This document shows, piece after piece, positions 6,206 to 13,166 of a DNA stretch of 14,064 nucleotides. Every line of letters starts with the position of its first letter. Position 1 is the first letter of the stretch. Position numbers and translations under genes: made by a program. A model generated the notes under the pieces. It worked only from the letters and a program-made list of their open reading frames with translations, searched no databases and was not told where the DNA came from. The DNA comes from Treponema sp. (GTDB lineage Bacteria > Spirochaetota > Spirochaetia > Treponematales > Breznakiellaceae): positions 1 through 14,064 of the forward strand of contig JAITON010000093.1 of NCBI GenBank assembly GCA_031289935.1, given 5' to 3'.

Positions 6206-6515
6206 GTATGTAGTTATTTTTAATATACCGAAAACCGCTCTGAGCGTCAACTGAGAATCATAAAAAGTTGAAGATATAAGCCCCATCTGACATTTTGAAA
6301 AGCTAGATAGGTCAAAATGATACAAAATTTTCGGTTTTTCAGTTTATTGTATCAATTTGACTCTATTATTCAGGTGGCTCCGGAATCAGGATTTAAATCA
6401 TCATTACTTTTGGGGAAATGGCCTCTGGACGCGGGCAGAATCATCATAATTCTTTATTTTATAAGGAATTAGCAAATCATAAAAAAACACCTTCTTTGAT
6501 AAAAAAAGCTGATTC
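6206..6515. other. AT-rich divergent regulatory region between groES and the sigma factor gene
   Basis: No open reading frame of note lies here. The region is far richer in A and T than the surrounding genes. It contains a 15-bp inverted repeat (6311-6325 with 6347-6361), a smaller repeat AGAAT (6437-6441) with ATTCT (6449-6453), and two seven-base A-tracts (6481-6487 and 6501-6507). The A-tracts are 20 bases apart, close to two helical turns, which favours bent DNA. It separates the groES promoter from the sigma-54-type promoter of the sigma factor gene. Confidence 0.6.
6311..6361. promoter_or_regulatory. 15-bp inverted repeat, candidate activator binding sites
   Basis: GTCAAAATGATACAA (6311-6325) and TTGTATCAATTTGAC (6347-6361) are inverted copies with one mismatch in 15. 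The 21 bases between them contain T-rich sequence. The half-site centres are about 36 bp apart. They lie about 225 and 190 bp upstream of the start point predicted for the sigma-54-type promoter, a usual distance for enhancer sites. The repeat is seen directly; the protein that binds it is unknown. It could also form a cruciform or RNA hairpin, but the T-run pattern does not fit a terminator. Confidence 0.55.
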
Positions 6516-6532
6516 TTGGCATGAAAATTGCT
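6516..6532 (+). promoter_or_regulatory. Sigma-54 (-24/-12) promoter of the sigma factor gene
   Basis: The sequence TTGGCATGAAAATTGCT matches the sigma-54 consensus YTGGCACG-N4-TTGCW at every core position but one (CATG in place of CACG). GG (6518-6519) and GC (6530-6531) are exactly 10 bases apart, as required. The start point would be near 6543, leaving a 20-base leader with AGGAGG at 6551-6556 before ATG 6563. A competing sigma-70 reading exists: TTGGCA (6516-6521) with TATAGT (6537-6542), but its 15-base spacer is short. Confidence 0.65.
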
Positions 6533-6562
6533 TATATATAGTCAATACTTAGGAGGATGAAT

Positions 6563-7444
6563 ATGAACAAGAGCAGAACGAAAGGCCAGTTGAACGGTGC
6601 TAAGAAAACCTACAGCGACGAGAGCGTCCTCTCGATATACCTGCGGGAAATTAACCGAATTCCCCTGTTGAGCCGGGAGGAAGAGGAAGAGGCTGCCCGG
6701 GCTGCGGCCAAGGGCAATAAGGCGGCTAGGGAAAAGCTGGTGCGCTCGAATTTGCGCTTTGTGGTCAATATCGCGAAGAAATTTCAAGGGCGGGGCCTGC
6801 CCCTGATGGATTTGATCAGTGAGGGAAATATCGGCCTAATAAACGCCATTAAGAAGTATGATGTGGACAAGGGTTATCATTTTATCTCCTATGCGGTCTG
6901 GTGGATCCGCCAGTCAATCCTCAGGGCCATCTGCGAAAAAGGCCGCATGATCCGTCTGCCTCTGAACCGGGTTAATGAGCTGGTGCAGATTGAGCAGGCC
7001 CGCAAGCTGGTACAGAATTGCCAGAGTTCCGAGGCGGAGTACCGGGAGATCGGTCGGTTTTTGGGCATGGACAGCGAACATGTGGCGGAGATGATCAACA
7101 TCGGCCGGGAGCTGGTTTCTTTGGAAATGCTGGTCTCGGCGGACAAGGATGCCACCATGCTGATGGACTTTATTGAGGATGATACCTACCAGCCACCGGA
7201 CGAGCAGGCCCTAGACCGGAAGCTCCACGACGATCTTGAATCGGTGCTGGGAACCCTGGACAGCAAAGAGGCGGACATTCTCCGTTGCCGCTACGGCTTG
7301 ATGGAAGGGGCTCCCATGACCCTCAAGGAGGTAGGGGACCACTTTAACGTGACCAAGGAACGGATCCGGCAGATCGAGAAGAAAGCCTTGAAGCGGCTCC
7401 AGGTTCCGGACCAGCGGCGGCTCCTGGAAGCCTATGTAGCCTAA
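6563..7444 (+). CDS. RpoD-family group 2 (RpoS/SigA-like) RNA polymerase sigma factor
   Basis: This 293-residue sigma factor directs RNA polymerase to a set of promoters. Region 1.2 is SVLSIYLREINRIPLLSREEE. Region 2 (about residues 60-124) contains NLRFVVNIAKKFQGRGLPLMDLISEGNIGL, then the -10 reading part with YHFISYAVWWIRQSI. Region 3 follows with the RLPLNRVNEL segment. Region 4.2 (about 252-280) is the helix-turn-helix MTLKEVGDHFNVTKERIRQIEKKALKRL. Region 1.1 and the large spacer of a housekeeping RpoD are missing, so this is an alternative group 2 factor. I recall a sigma factor gene next to groES in T. pallidum. ATG 6563 is preferred over ATG 6557 because AGGAGG (6551-6556) abuts 6557 but sits six bases before 6563. 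Its likely promoter is of the sigma-54 type, which implies control by an ATP-dependent activator. Confidence 0.93.
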   Translation: MNKSRTKGQLNGAKKTYSDESVLSIYLREINRIPLLSREEEEEAARAAAKGNKAAREKLVRSNLRFVVNIAKKFQGRGLPLMDLISEGNIGLINAIKKYDVDKGYHFISYAVWWIRQSILRAICEKGRMIRLPLNRVNELVQIEQARKLVQNCQSSEAEYREIGRFLGMDSEHVAEMINIGRELVSLEMLVSADKDATMLMDFIEDDTYQPPDEQALDRKLHDDLESVLGTLDSKEADILRCRYGLMEGAPMTLKEVGDHFNVTKERIRQIEKKALKRLQVPDQRRLLEAYVA

Positions 7445-7452
7445 TTGCGATT

Positions 7453-7485
7453 TATGGAGAATTTGCCGTAAGCAAATTCTCCATA
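7453..7485. repeat. Perfect 14-bp hairpin after the sigma factor gene
   Basis: TATGGAGAATTTGC (7453-7466) and GCAAATTCTCCATA (7472-7485) are perfect inverted copies around a 5-base loop. It begins 8 bases after the stop codon. No T-run follows, so a classic intrinsic terminator is not supported, although the stem is strong enough to protect a 3' end or to slow transcription. It may instead be a palindromic repeat of this genome. Confidence 0.7.
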
Positions 7486-7504
7486 GAAGGCTCTCCATTA
7501 CCAG

Positions 7505-7745
7505 GATAGGGGAGTCTTTGATGTTGACTGGTACACCATCTACGACCCCCAAGGGATGGGCCGAAATTTTCTGCCAGAAACGGGCCCATCCAAAGAAAAA
7601 ACGGAGTTGGATATATCTGGTCCTTCTATGTGGCGGACTAGAAGATCGGCCCATTGGACTGGGAGCCTGGCCCTATCCCGATGGGGTCGATTATGTGGTA
7701 CTGGAAGACCCCGACGGCAACCTCTTTTGCGTGGTTCAGGAATGA
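7505..7745 (+). pseudogene. Frameshifted VOC (glyoxalase-like) family relic
   Basis: Pieces of a vicinal oxygen chelate domain appear in three plus-strand frames. The first, from about 7517, reads FDVDWYTIYDPQGMGRNFLPETG and KTELDI. A short piece SFYVAD at about 7620-7640 in another frame ends at a stop. The third, to the stop at 7743-7745, reads YVVLEDPDGNLFCVVQE. The two DP-x-G blocks and the FCVV ending are typical of VOC halves. The order of the pieces matches a normal domain, so at least two frameshifts have broken one gene. No proper start with a ribosome binding site is seen and the N-terminal part is missing. Sequence errors could also cause this pattern. No partner gene nearby hints at its former role. 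Confidence 0.55.
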
Positions 7746-7903
7746 TTTAGGAAGAGATTTCGTAGTTTTGATGATTTCCCCACTATTTGGGACCTAAAAA
7801 CAAGCAAAAATTTGCATTTCTCTTCCTTAAATTCGACTCAGGGGCTTGTCTTTTGCCGATTTTCCCGATATCTTGATACCAGCCTTGGGACGAAGGGGAA
7901 TCT
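7746..7903 (+). promoter_or_regulatory. carA upstream region with a candidate promoter
   Basis: TTGTCT (7846-7851) and TATCTT (7869-7874) are separated by 17 bases and each matches consensus at 4 of 6 positions. The start point would be near 7881, giving a leader of about 23 bases with GAAGGGG (7892-7898) as the ribosome binding site. No pyrimidine attenuator or riboswitch-like structure was recognised. A small palindrome GCAAA AA TTTGC lies at 7804-7815. Confidence 0.35.
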
Positions 7904-9064
7904 ATGACGAAACTGCGGCAGGCAAAGCTCATACGACAAGCAAAACTTGTCTTGGAGGATGGCTCGGAGTTTTCCGGTTGGTCCTTCGGTAGGGCCCGGT
8001 CCCAGGCGGGAGAAGTGGTCTTTACCACGGGCATGACGGGCTACCCCCAGTCTCTTACCGACCCCAGCTTCCGGGGGCAGATATTAGTATCCACCTATCC
8101 TCTGGTGGGTAACTACGGCGTGCCGGTCCAGCCGAAGACTGGGGAGCCTTTTTTTGACGAGCAGGACATCCCCCGGCACTTTGAGTCGGGACGGATCCAG
8201 GCGGCGGCCTTTGTTACCGCTGAAGTCTGCCAGGAGCCCAGTCACTTCGTCTCCGGGACAAGCCTTTCGGCCTGGCTCGAGAAGAGCAATGTCCCCGGTC
8301 TCTACGGTATCGACACCCGTGCCCTGACCGGACGGCTCCGGGAGCAGGGGGTAATGATGGGGAAGATCCTGGTGGAGGGCAGCCGGGACGTAACGATTGA
8401 CTCAGGCCTGGTTCCTCACCCCGTAGCAGATGTTTCTCCGGTGGACCTCAAGATTTTCCGTTCCAGGGATGCCGTTGCTGGAGCCGCGCTTCCCCGGATC
8501 GTCCTCGTAGACTGCGGCGCCAAGGCCAATATTTATCGCTGTCTTCTGGCCCGTAATATCGAGATTATCCGGGTGCCCTGGAACCACGATCTTTTCGGCA
8601 TCGACTACGATGGGCTTTTTCTTTCCAACGGCCCCGGGGACCCCAAAGCATGCGGCAGGACCATTGCCACGGTACGTGGGGCATTTAGCGCGGGGAAGCC
8701 GGTCTTTGGTATCTGCCTGGGGAACCAGATCATGGGGCTGGCCGCTGGGGCGGACACCTATAAGCTGCCCTACGGCCACCGGGGCCAGAACCAGCCCTGT
8801 GTAGAGGTCGCCACAGGCCGCTGCTATATCACGAGCCAGAACCACGGCTACGCTATCCGTGCCGAGACCCTGCCAAAAGACTGGGAACCCTGGTTTGTCA
8901 ACAATAACGACGGCACCATCGAGGGGATCCGTTCCAGAAAAGGCCCCTTCAGCGCGGTCCAGTTTCACCCGGAAGGCTGTCCGGGGCCGAGGGATACGGA
9001 ATTTCTCATTGACCGTTTTTTGGATCAGGTGCGGGAGGTATCACCAACGAAACTGGCTCGATGA
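7904..9064 (+). CDS. carA: Carbamoyl-phosphate synthase small (glutaminase) subunit
   Basis: CarA hydrolyses glutamine and passes ammonia to CarB for carbamoyl phosphate, the precursor of pyrimidines and arginine. The protein has 386 residues, normal for the family. The N-terminal CPSase domain starts at LVLEDGSEFSGWSFG. The class I glutaminase domain begins near RIVLVDCGAKANIY. The catalytic triad is intact: Cys271 in GICLGNQ, His355 and Glu357 in QFHPEG. The residue after LG in the nucleophile elbow is Asn where most enzymes have His. Several stretches (LPYGHRGQNQPC, SQNHGYAI, LPKDWEPWFVNNNDGTIEGI) look more like eukaryotic CAD or Bacteroidetes CarA than the E. coli type. The N-terminus contains a duplication, RQAKLI then RQAKLV, so the protein is about ten residues longer there. 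It is not directly followed by carB, as an opposite-strand gene lies between. Confidence 0.96.
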   Translation: MTKLRQAKLIRQAKLVLEDGSEFSGWSFGRARSQAGEVVFTTGMTGYPQSLTDPSFRGQILVSTYPLVGNYGVPVQPKTGEPFFDEQDIPRHFESGRIQAAAFVTAEVCQEPSHFVSGTSLSAWLEKSNVPGLYGIDTRALTGRLREQGVMMGKILVEGSRDVTIDSGLVPHPVADVSPVDLKIFRSRDAVAGAALPRIVLVDCGAKANIYRCLLARNIEIIRVPWNHDLFGIDYDGLFLSNGPGDPKACGRTIATVRGAFSAGKPVFGICLGNQIMGLAAGADTYKLPYGHRGQNQPCVEVATGRCYITSQNHGYAIRAETLPKDWEPWFVNNNDGTIEGIRSRKGPFSAVQFHPEGCPGPRDTEFLIDRFLDQVREVSPTKLAR

Positions 9065-9082
9065 GCGTCAATCAGCGCCTCC

Positions 9083-9787
9083 CTAAAGGAACCAGATGGC
9101 CCACCAGTGGCAGACGGCCCCGGCGAGCACAAAAACGTGCCAGACCACATGGGCCCCTGCCCGGTCTTTCAGGCGGTACCAGAGGATGCCCAGGGAATAG
9201 GCGAGGCCCCCGGCGGCCAGGAAGACGAGGCTTATAAAGGGGACATTCCGGCTGAGGGGAATCCAGCCCAGGACGACCGCCCAGCCCATGACCAGGTACA
9301 CGGCAATCTCGGCCTTTTTTAGGGCCCGATTGTTGGCCGCGTGGAGGGCGATGCCCGCCGCCGCCAGGGCCCATTCGGCGCCGAAGAGGCTCCAACCCCA
9401 GGCGCCCCGGAGCCCTACCAGGCAGAAGGGCGTGTAAGTACCGGCGATGAGGAGGTAGATGGCCGAGTGGTCCAGGACCTGAAACACCCGCTTGGCCCCC
9501 TCGTGGGTAAGGGCGTGGTAGAGGGTCGAGGCGAGGAACATCATAAGGAGCGCCAGGGTGTAGACGATGTAGGCCGCCAGGGCTCTGGTACTCGGGGCCG
9601 AAGCCGGGGCGCCCAGGACCCCCGCCGCCTTCACGCTGAGCAGGGTGAGGCCCGCCACGGCGAGGAAGGCCCCCATGCCGTGGAGTATAGAGTTGGCGAT
9701 TTCCTCTCCCAGGGGCCTACAGGGGAGGGGAGCGCGAAGTTGCAGGGCGCGGGCCCTGGTCGTGAGTATGTCGTAAGAACTATTCAT
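9083..9787 (-). CDS. Hemolysin III/TrhA (PAQR-type) integral membrane protein
   Basis: This 234-residue protein has about seven membrane segments and the PAQR/hemolysin III metal-site residues: Ser87 and His91 in STLYH, Asp106 in VLDHSAIYLLIAGTYTPF, and His213 with His217 in HVVWH. The family start LGEEIANSILHGMGAFLAVAG is clear from residue 26. Members are called hemolysin III, YqfA or TrhA and are linked to membrane energetics or lipid homeostasis; true hemolysis is doubtful. ATG 9787 is the only good start near the conserved region, but no ribosome binding site precedes it. The frame is open far upstream, antisense to carB, because of GC-rich codon bias; I do not count that part. The gene converges on carA with an 18-base gap and diverges from carB with a 60-base gap. 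Confidence 0.88.
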   Translation of the reverse strand: MNSSYDILTTRARALQLRAPLPCRPLGEEIANSILHGMGAFLAVAGLTLLSVKAAGVLGAPASAPSTRALAAYIVYTLALLMMFLASTLYHALTHEGAKRVFQVLDHSAIYLLIAGTYTPFCLVGLRGAWGWSLFGAEWALAAAGIALHAANNRALKKAEIAVYLVMGWAVVLGWIPLSRNVPFISLVFLAAGGLAYSLGILWYRLKDRAGAHVVWHVFVLAGAVCHWWAIWFL

Positions 9788-9796
9788 AGCTATTAT
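9768..9796 (+). promoter_or_regulatory. Candidate carB promoter
   Basis: ATGTCG (9768-9773) and TATTAT (9791-9796) are separated by 17 bases; the -10 matches 5 of 6 and the -35 matches 3 of 6. The predicted start near 9803 leaves a leader of about 45 bases. The same bases read on the minus strand give CATAAT (9792-9797), a possible -10 for the membrane protein gene lying only four bases before its ATG. carB needs its own promoter because the intervening gene is reversed. Confidence 0.35.
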
Positions 9797-9847
9797 GACC
9801 GGAAAAAGGCCCCAAGGTTGCAAGAAAGAAAGGCAGGAAGCAGAGTG

Positions 9848-12800
9848 ATGAAGCATGTACAGAAAGACCAGCTCCGCAAGGTCCTGGTGCTTGGCTCCGG
9901 GGGCCTCAAAATCGGGCAAGCCGGTGAGTTCGACTATTCCGGGTCCCAGGCCCTCAAGGCGCTCCGGGAGGAGGGTATCGAGACGGTGCTCATCAACCCG
10001 AACATCGCCACTATACAGACCAGCGAGGGCATGGCGGACCGTACCTACTTCCTGCCGGTGACCCCGGAATTCGTCCGTCAGGTCATCGAGAAGGAACGGC
10101 CCGACGGTCTCCTGCTCAGCTTCGGGGGGCAGACGGCCCTGAACTGCGGCGTGGCCCTGGACCGGGAGGGGCTGCTCTACAAGTACGGCGTCCGGGTCCT
10201 GGGTACCCCGGTCAAGGCCATTGAGGATACCGAGGACCGGCAGCGTTTCGTGGACCGCCTTGCCGAGATCGGCGCCAAGACCCCGCAGAGTATTGCGGTG
10301 TCTGCCGCCGGTAGCAGCCCTGCCGTTGAGGCCGGTCCCACGAGCGGGGTGGAGGGAGCCTTGGCTGCGGCCGCCGCCATTGGCTACCCGGTGATGCTCC
10401 GGGCGGCATACGCCCTGGGAGGGGCCGGTTCCGGGGTCTGCCGGAACGAGACCGAGCTCCGCCGCCGGGCCGAACGGGCCTTTGCCCAAAGGAACGAAAC
10501 TCGTTCCACGCCCCAGGTACTCGTGGAGGAGTGGCTCGGCGGCTGGAAAGAGATCGAGTACGAGGTAGTCCGGGACCGCTTCGACAACTGCATCACCGTG
10601 TGTAATATGGAGAACTTCGATCCCCTGGGAATCCACACCGGGGAAAGCATCGTGGTGGCCCCCTCCCAGACCCTGAACGACAGCGAGTACCACAAGCTCC
10701 GCCGCATCGCTATTCTGGTGATCCGCCACCTGGGCATTGTCGGGGAGTGCAACATCCAGTACGCCCTGGACCCCTTCTCCGAGGACTACCGTATAATAGA
10801 AGTAAACGCCCGGCTTTCCCGGTCTTCCGCCCTGGCGAGCAAGGCCACGGGCTACCCCCTGGCCTTTGTGGCGGCTAAACTCGCCCTGGGCCAGGCCCTG
10901 ACGGATATCGAGAACCGTATCACCCGGGTGACCAAGTCCTGTTTTGAGCCCGCCCTGGATTACTGCGTGGTCAAGGCGCCCCGCTGGGACCTCTCCAAGT
11001 TCAAGCACGTAGAGAACCGCATCGGCAGTGAGATGAAGTCCGTGGGGGAGGTCATGTCCATCGGCCGCAGTTTCGAGGAAGCCCTGCAAAAGGCCCTGCG
11101 GATGACCGGCGTGGGTGCGCCGGGCCTGGCCGGGGACGATACCCTCTGCGGTCCCGGCCTGGAGAACCTCCGGGAAGCCCTGCAAAAACCCACGGACCGC
11201 CGTATCTTTATCATCTACCGGGCCCTTATGGAAGGCTGGTCCGTGGAAAAAATCTACAAGCTCACGAAGATCGACCGCTGGTTCCTCTACAAGATAAAAA
11301 ACGTCCTGGACTGCGAGCTGGAACTACGCTCCTTTCCGGAAAAGCCCCTTTCCCGGGAGTTACTCCTCCGGGCCAAGTACCTGGGGTTTTCCGACGCCCG
11401 GATCGGCCAGTTAAGGGGCATGGACGAGATGGCGGTTAGGCGGCTCCGGGAAGAGTACCGTATCCGGCCCCTGGTCAAGCAGATCGACACCCTGGCGGCG
11501 GAGTATCCGGCCAGAACCAACTACCTCTACATGACCTACTCCGGCGCGGGGGCCCAGAGCGGGGGCCGGGACGATACAGCCCCGGCAGGGCGGGGCGTGA
11601 TGGTCCTGGGCTCCGGGGCCTACCGGATCGGGTCCAGCGTGGAATTCGACTGGTGCTGCGTCAACGCCGCCCAGACCGTCCGCAAGCTGGGCCGCTACTC
11701 CATCATGCTGAACTGCAACCCCGAAACGGTCTCCACGGACTACGATATCTGCGACCGGCTCTACTTCGAGGAGCTGAGCCTGGAGCGGGTCCTGGACATC
11801 TACGAGCGGGAGCGGCCCGACGGGGTCGTCCTCTCTATGGGGGGCCAGATACCCAACAACCTGGCCACCCAGCTCTATACCGCCGGGGTCCTCATCTACG
11901 GCACCACGCCCCAGTCTATCGACATGGCCGAGGACCGGAACAAGTTCAGCGCCCTGCTGGACCGTCTGGACATTGAACAGCCGGCCTGGCGGGAACTTAC
12001 AGACATGGCCGCAGCCCGGGCCTTTGCCGCCCAGGCGGGCTACCCGGTGCTCATCCGCCCCAGCTATGTGCTCTCCGGGGCGGCCATGAACGTGGCCTGG
12101 GACGACGCCAGCCTGGAAACTTTTCTGGCCCTCGCCGCCGGGGTGTCGGCGGAACATCCCGTGGTGATCAGCAAATTCGTGGAACATTCCAAGGAGATTG
12201 AGATCGACGCCGTGGCCAAGCGGGGGGAGATCCTCTTCCACGCGATTACCGAGCACATCGAGAACGCCGGGGTCCATTCCGGGGATGCCACGGTGGTACT
12301 CCCCGCCCAGCGGCTCTACATCGAGACCATCCGCAAGATCCGCCGCATTTCCGGGGAGATTGCCCGGGCCCTGGATATTACCGGGCCCTTTAACATTCAG
12401 TTTTTGGCCCAGCGCAACCGGGTGCGGGTCATCGAGTGCAACCTCCGGGCCAGCCGCAGCTTCCCCTTCTGCTCCAAGGTGAGCCGGGTGAACATGATCG
12501 AGCTGGCCATGGAGGCCATGTTAGACGAGCCGGTGCAGAAGACCGCAGCCAGCGCCCTGGACATCCCCTGGGTAGGGGTCAAGGCGGCCCAGTTCAGCTA
12601 CAGCCGCCTCCACGGGGCCGACCCGGTGAGCGGCGTGGAGATGGCCTCCACCGGCGAGGTGGGCTGCATCGGCAGCGACCTTTCCGACGCCTATCTTAAG
12701 GCCCTGCTTTCGGTGGGCTACCGTATCCCCAAAAAGCGGATACTCCTTTCCACCGGCTCTCTGGAGGAAAAGATTGATTTTCTGGATTCCGCCCGGAAGC

Positions 12801-13135
12801 TCGTGGAGATGGGCTACGAGCTCTACGCCAGCCGGGGCACGGCCCGGTTCCTGGGCGCCAAGGGCGTCCCCGCAGCGGCCCTGAACTGGCCCCTGGAGTC
12901 CAGGGAGCCCAATATCGCGGGGTTTATCAAGCGGCAGGAACTGGACATGATCATCAACATCCCCAAGAACAACCGGGAGACGGAGCTTAAGAACGATTAT
13001 TTGATCCGCCGCATGGCCGTGGACTTCGACATCCCCCTGTTCACCAACATCAAGGCCGCCCGGGAGTTTATCGACGCCCTGGCCTGGGAGCGGGAGAAAG
13101 GCCTGGAGATCAAAGCCTGGGAAGACTACCGCTAG
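9848..13135 (+). CDS. carB: Carbamoyl-phosphate synthase large subunit, eukaryotic CAD-like type
   Basis: CarB makes carbamoyl phosphate from bicarbonate, two ATP and ammonia supplied by CarA. The 1095-residue protein has two ATP-grasp synthetase halves (about residues 1-560 and 580-950) and a C-terminal MGS-like regulatory domain from about 961 (KKRILLSTGSLEEKIDFLDSA). The motifs follow the eukaryotic CPSII/CAD pattern, not E. coli: LGSGGLKIGQAGEFDYSGSQ, RAAYALGGAGSGV, GWKEIEYEVVRDRFDNCITV, MENFDPLGIHTGESIVVAPSQ, GECNIQYALDP, and in the second half GSGAYRIGSSVEFDWCCVNA and PSYVLSGAAMNVA. Two Ala/Gly-rich segments, near residues 153-165 and 563-580, add length. The ATG at 9848 follows AGGA (9835-9838); GTG 9845 is an in-frame alternative. 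The open frame back to 9341 is antisense to the membrane protein gene and rejected. Confidence 0.97.
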   Translation: MKHVQKDQLRKVLVLGSGGLKIGQAGEFDYSGSQALKALREEGIETVLINPNIATIQTSEGMADRTYFLPVTPEFVRQVIEKERPDGLLLSFGGQTALNCGVALDREGLLYKYGVRVLGTPVKAIEDTEDRQRFVDRLAEIGAKTPQSIAVSAAGSSPAVEAGPTSGVEGALAAAAAIGYPVMLRAAYALGGAGSGVCRNETELRRRAERAFAQRNETRSTPQVLVEEWLGGWKEIEYEVVRDRFDNCITVCNMENFDPLGIHTGESIVVAPSQTLNDSEYHKLRRIAILVIRHLGIVGECNIQYALDPFSEDYRIIEVNARLSRSSALASKATGYPLAFVAAKLALGQALTDIENRITRVTKSCFEPALDYCVVKAPRWDLSKFKHVENRIGSEMKSVGEVMSIGRSFEEALQKALRMTGVGAPGLAGDDTLCGPGLENLREALQKPTDRRIFIIYRALMEGWSVEKIYKLTKIDRWFLYKIKNVLDCELELRSFPEKPLSRELLLRAKYLGFSDARIGQLRGMDEMAVRRLREEYRIRPLVKQIDTLAAEYPARTNYLYMTYSGAGAQSGGRDDTAPAGRGVMVLGSGAYRIGSSVEFDWCCVNAAQTVRKLGRYSIMLNCNPETVSTDYDICDRLYFEELSLERVLDIYERERPDGVVLSMGGQIPNNLATQLYTAGVLIYGTTPQSIDMAEDRNKFSALLDRLDIEQPAWRELTDMAAARAFAAQAGYPVLIRPSYVLSGAAMNVAWDDASLETFLALAAGVSAEHPVVISKFVEHSKEIEIDAVAKRGEILFHAITEHIENAGVHSGDATVVLPAQRLYIETIRKIRRISGEIARALDITGPFNIQFLAQRNRVRVIECNLRASRSFPFCSKVSRVNMIELAMEAMLDEPVQKTAASALDIPWVGVKAAQFSYSRLHGADPVSGVEMASTGEVGCIGSDLSDAYLKALLSVGYRIPKKRILLSTGSLEEKIDFLDSARKLVEMGYELYASRGTARFLGAKGVPAAALNWPLESREPNIAGFIKRQELDMIINIPKNNRETELKNDYLIRRMAVDFDIPLFTNIKAAREFIDALAWEREKGLEIKAWEDYR

Positions 13136-13137
13136 CG

Positions 13138-13153
13138 CCATCCGGCAGGATGG
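13138..13153 (+). repeat. Small hairpin just after carB
   Basis: CCATCC (13138-13143) pairs with GGATGG (13148-13153) around GGCA, starting three bases after the carB stop codon. No T-run follows. It may help to end or protect the carB transcript together with the larger repeat at 13167-13214. Confidence 0.4.
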
Positions 13154-13166
13154 TGATTCGAGCGGA

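Noticed and set aside
6206..6310. A CIRCE heat-shock operator upstream of groES
   Set aside because: No TTAGCACTC-N9-GAGTGCTAA-like sequence is present; only a 5-bp repeat CGCTC T GAGCG.
6557..6562. ATG 6557 as the sigma factor start
   Set aside because: AGGAGG directly touches this ATG, leaving no spacing; ATG 6563 has a six-base spacing.
9341..9847. A 169-residue N-terminal extension of carB
   Set aside because: It is antisense to the hemolysin III-type gene, has no family similarity, and carB has a proper start with a ribosome binding site at 9848.
9083..11185. A 700-codon open frame on the minus strand reaching deep into carB
   Set aside because: Only the part from ATG 9787 downstream has family motifs. 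The rest is antisense to carB, low in recognisable structure, and explained by GC-rich codon bias that removes stops.
11411..12277. A 288-codon minus-strand frame inside carB
   Set aside because: It lies wholly opposite conserved CarB sequence and shows no domain; a shadow frame.
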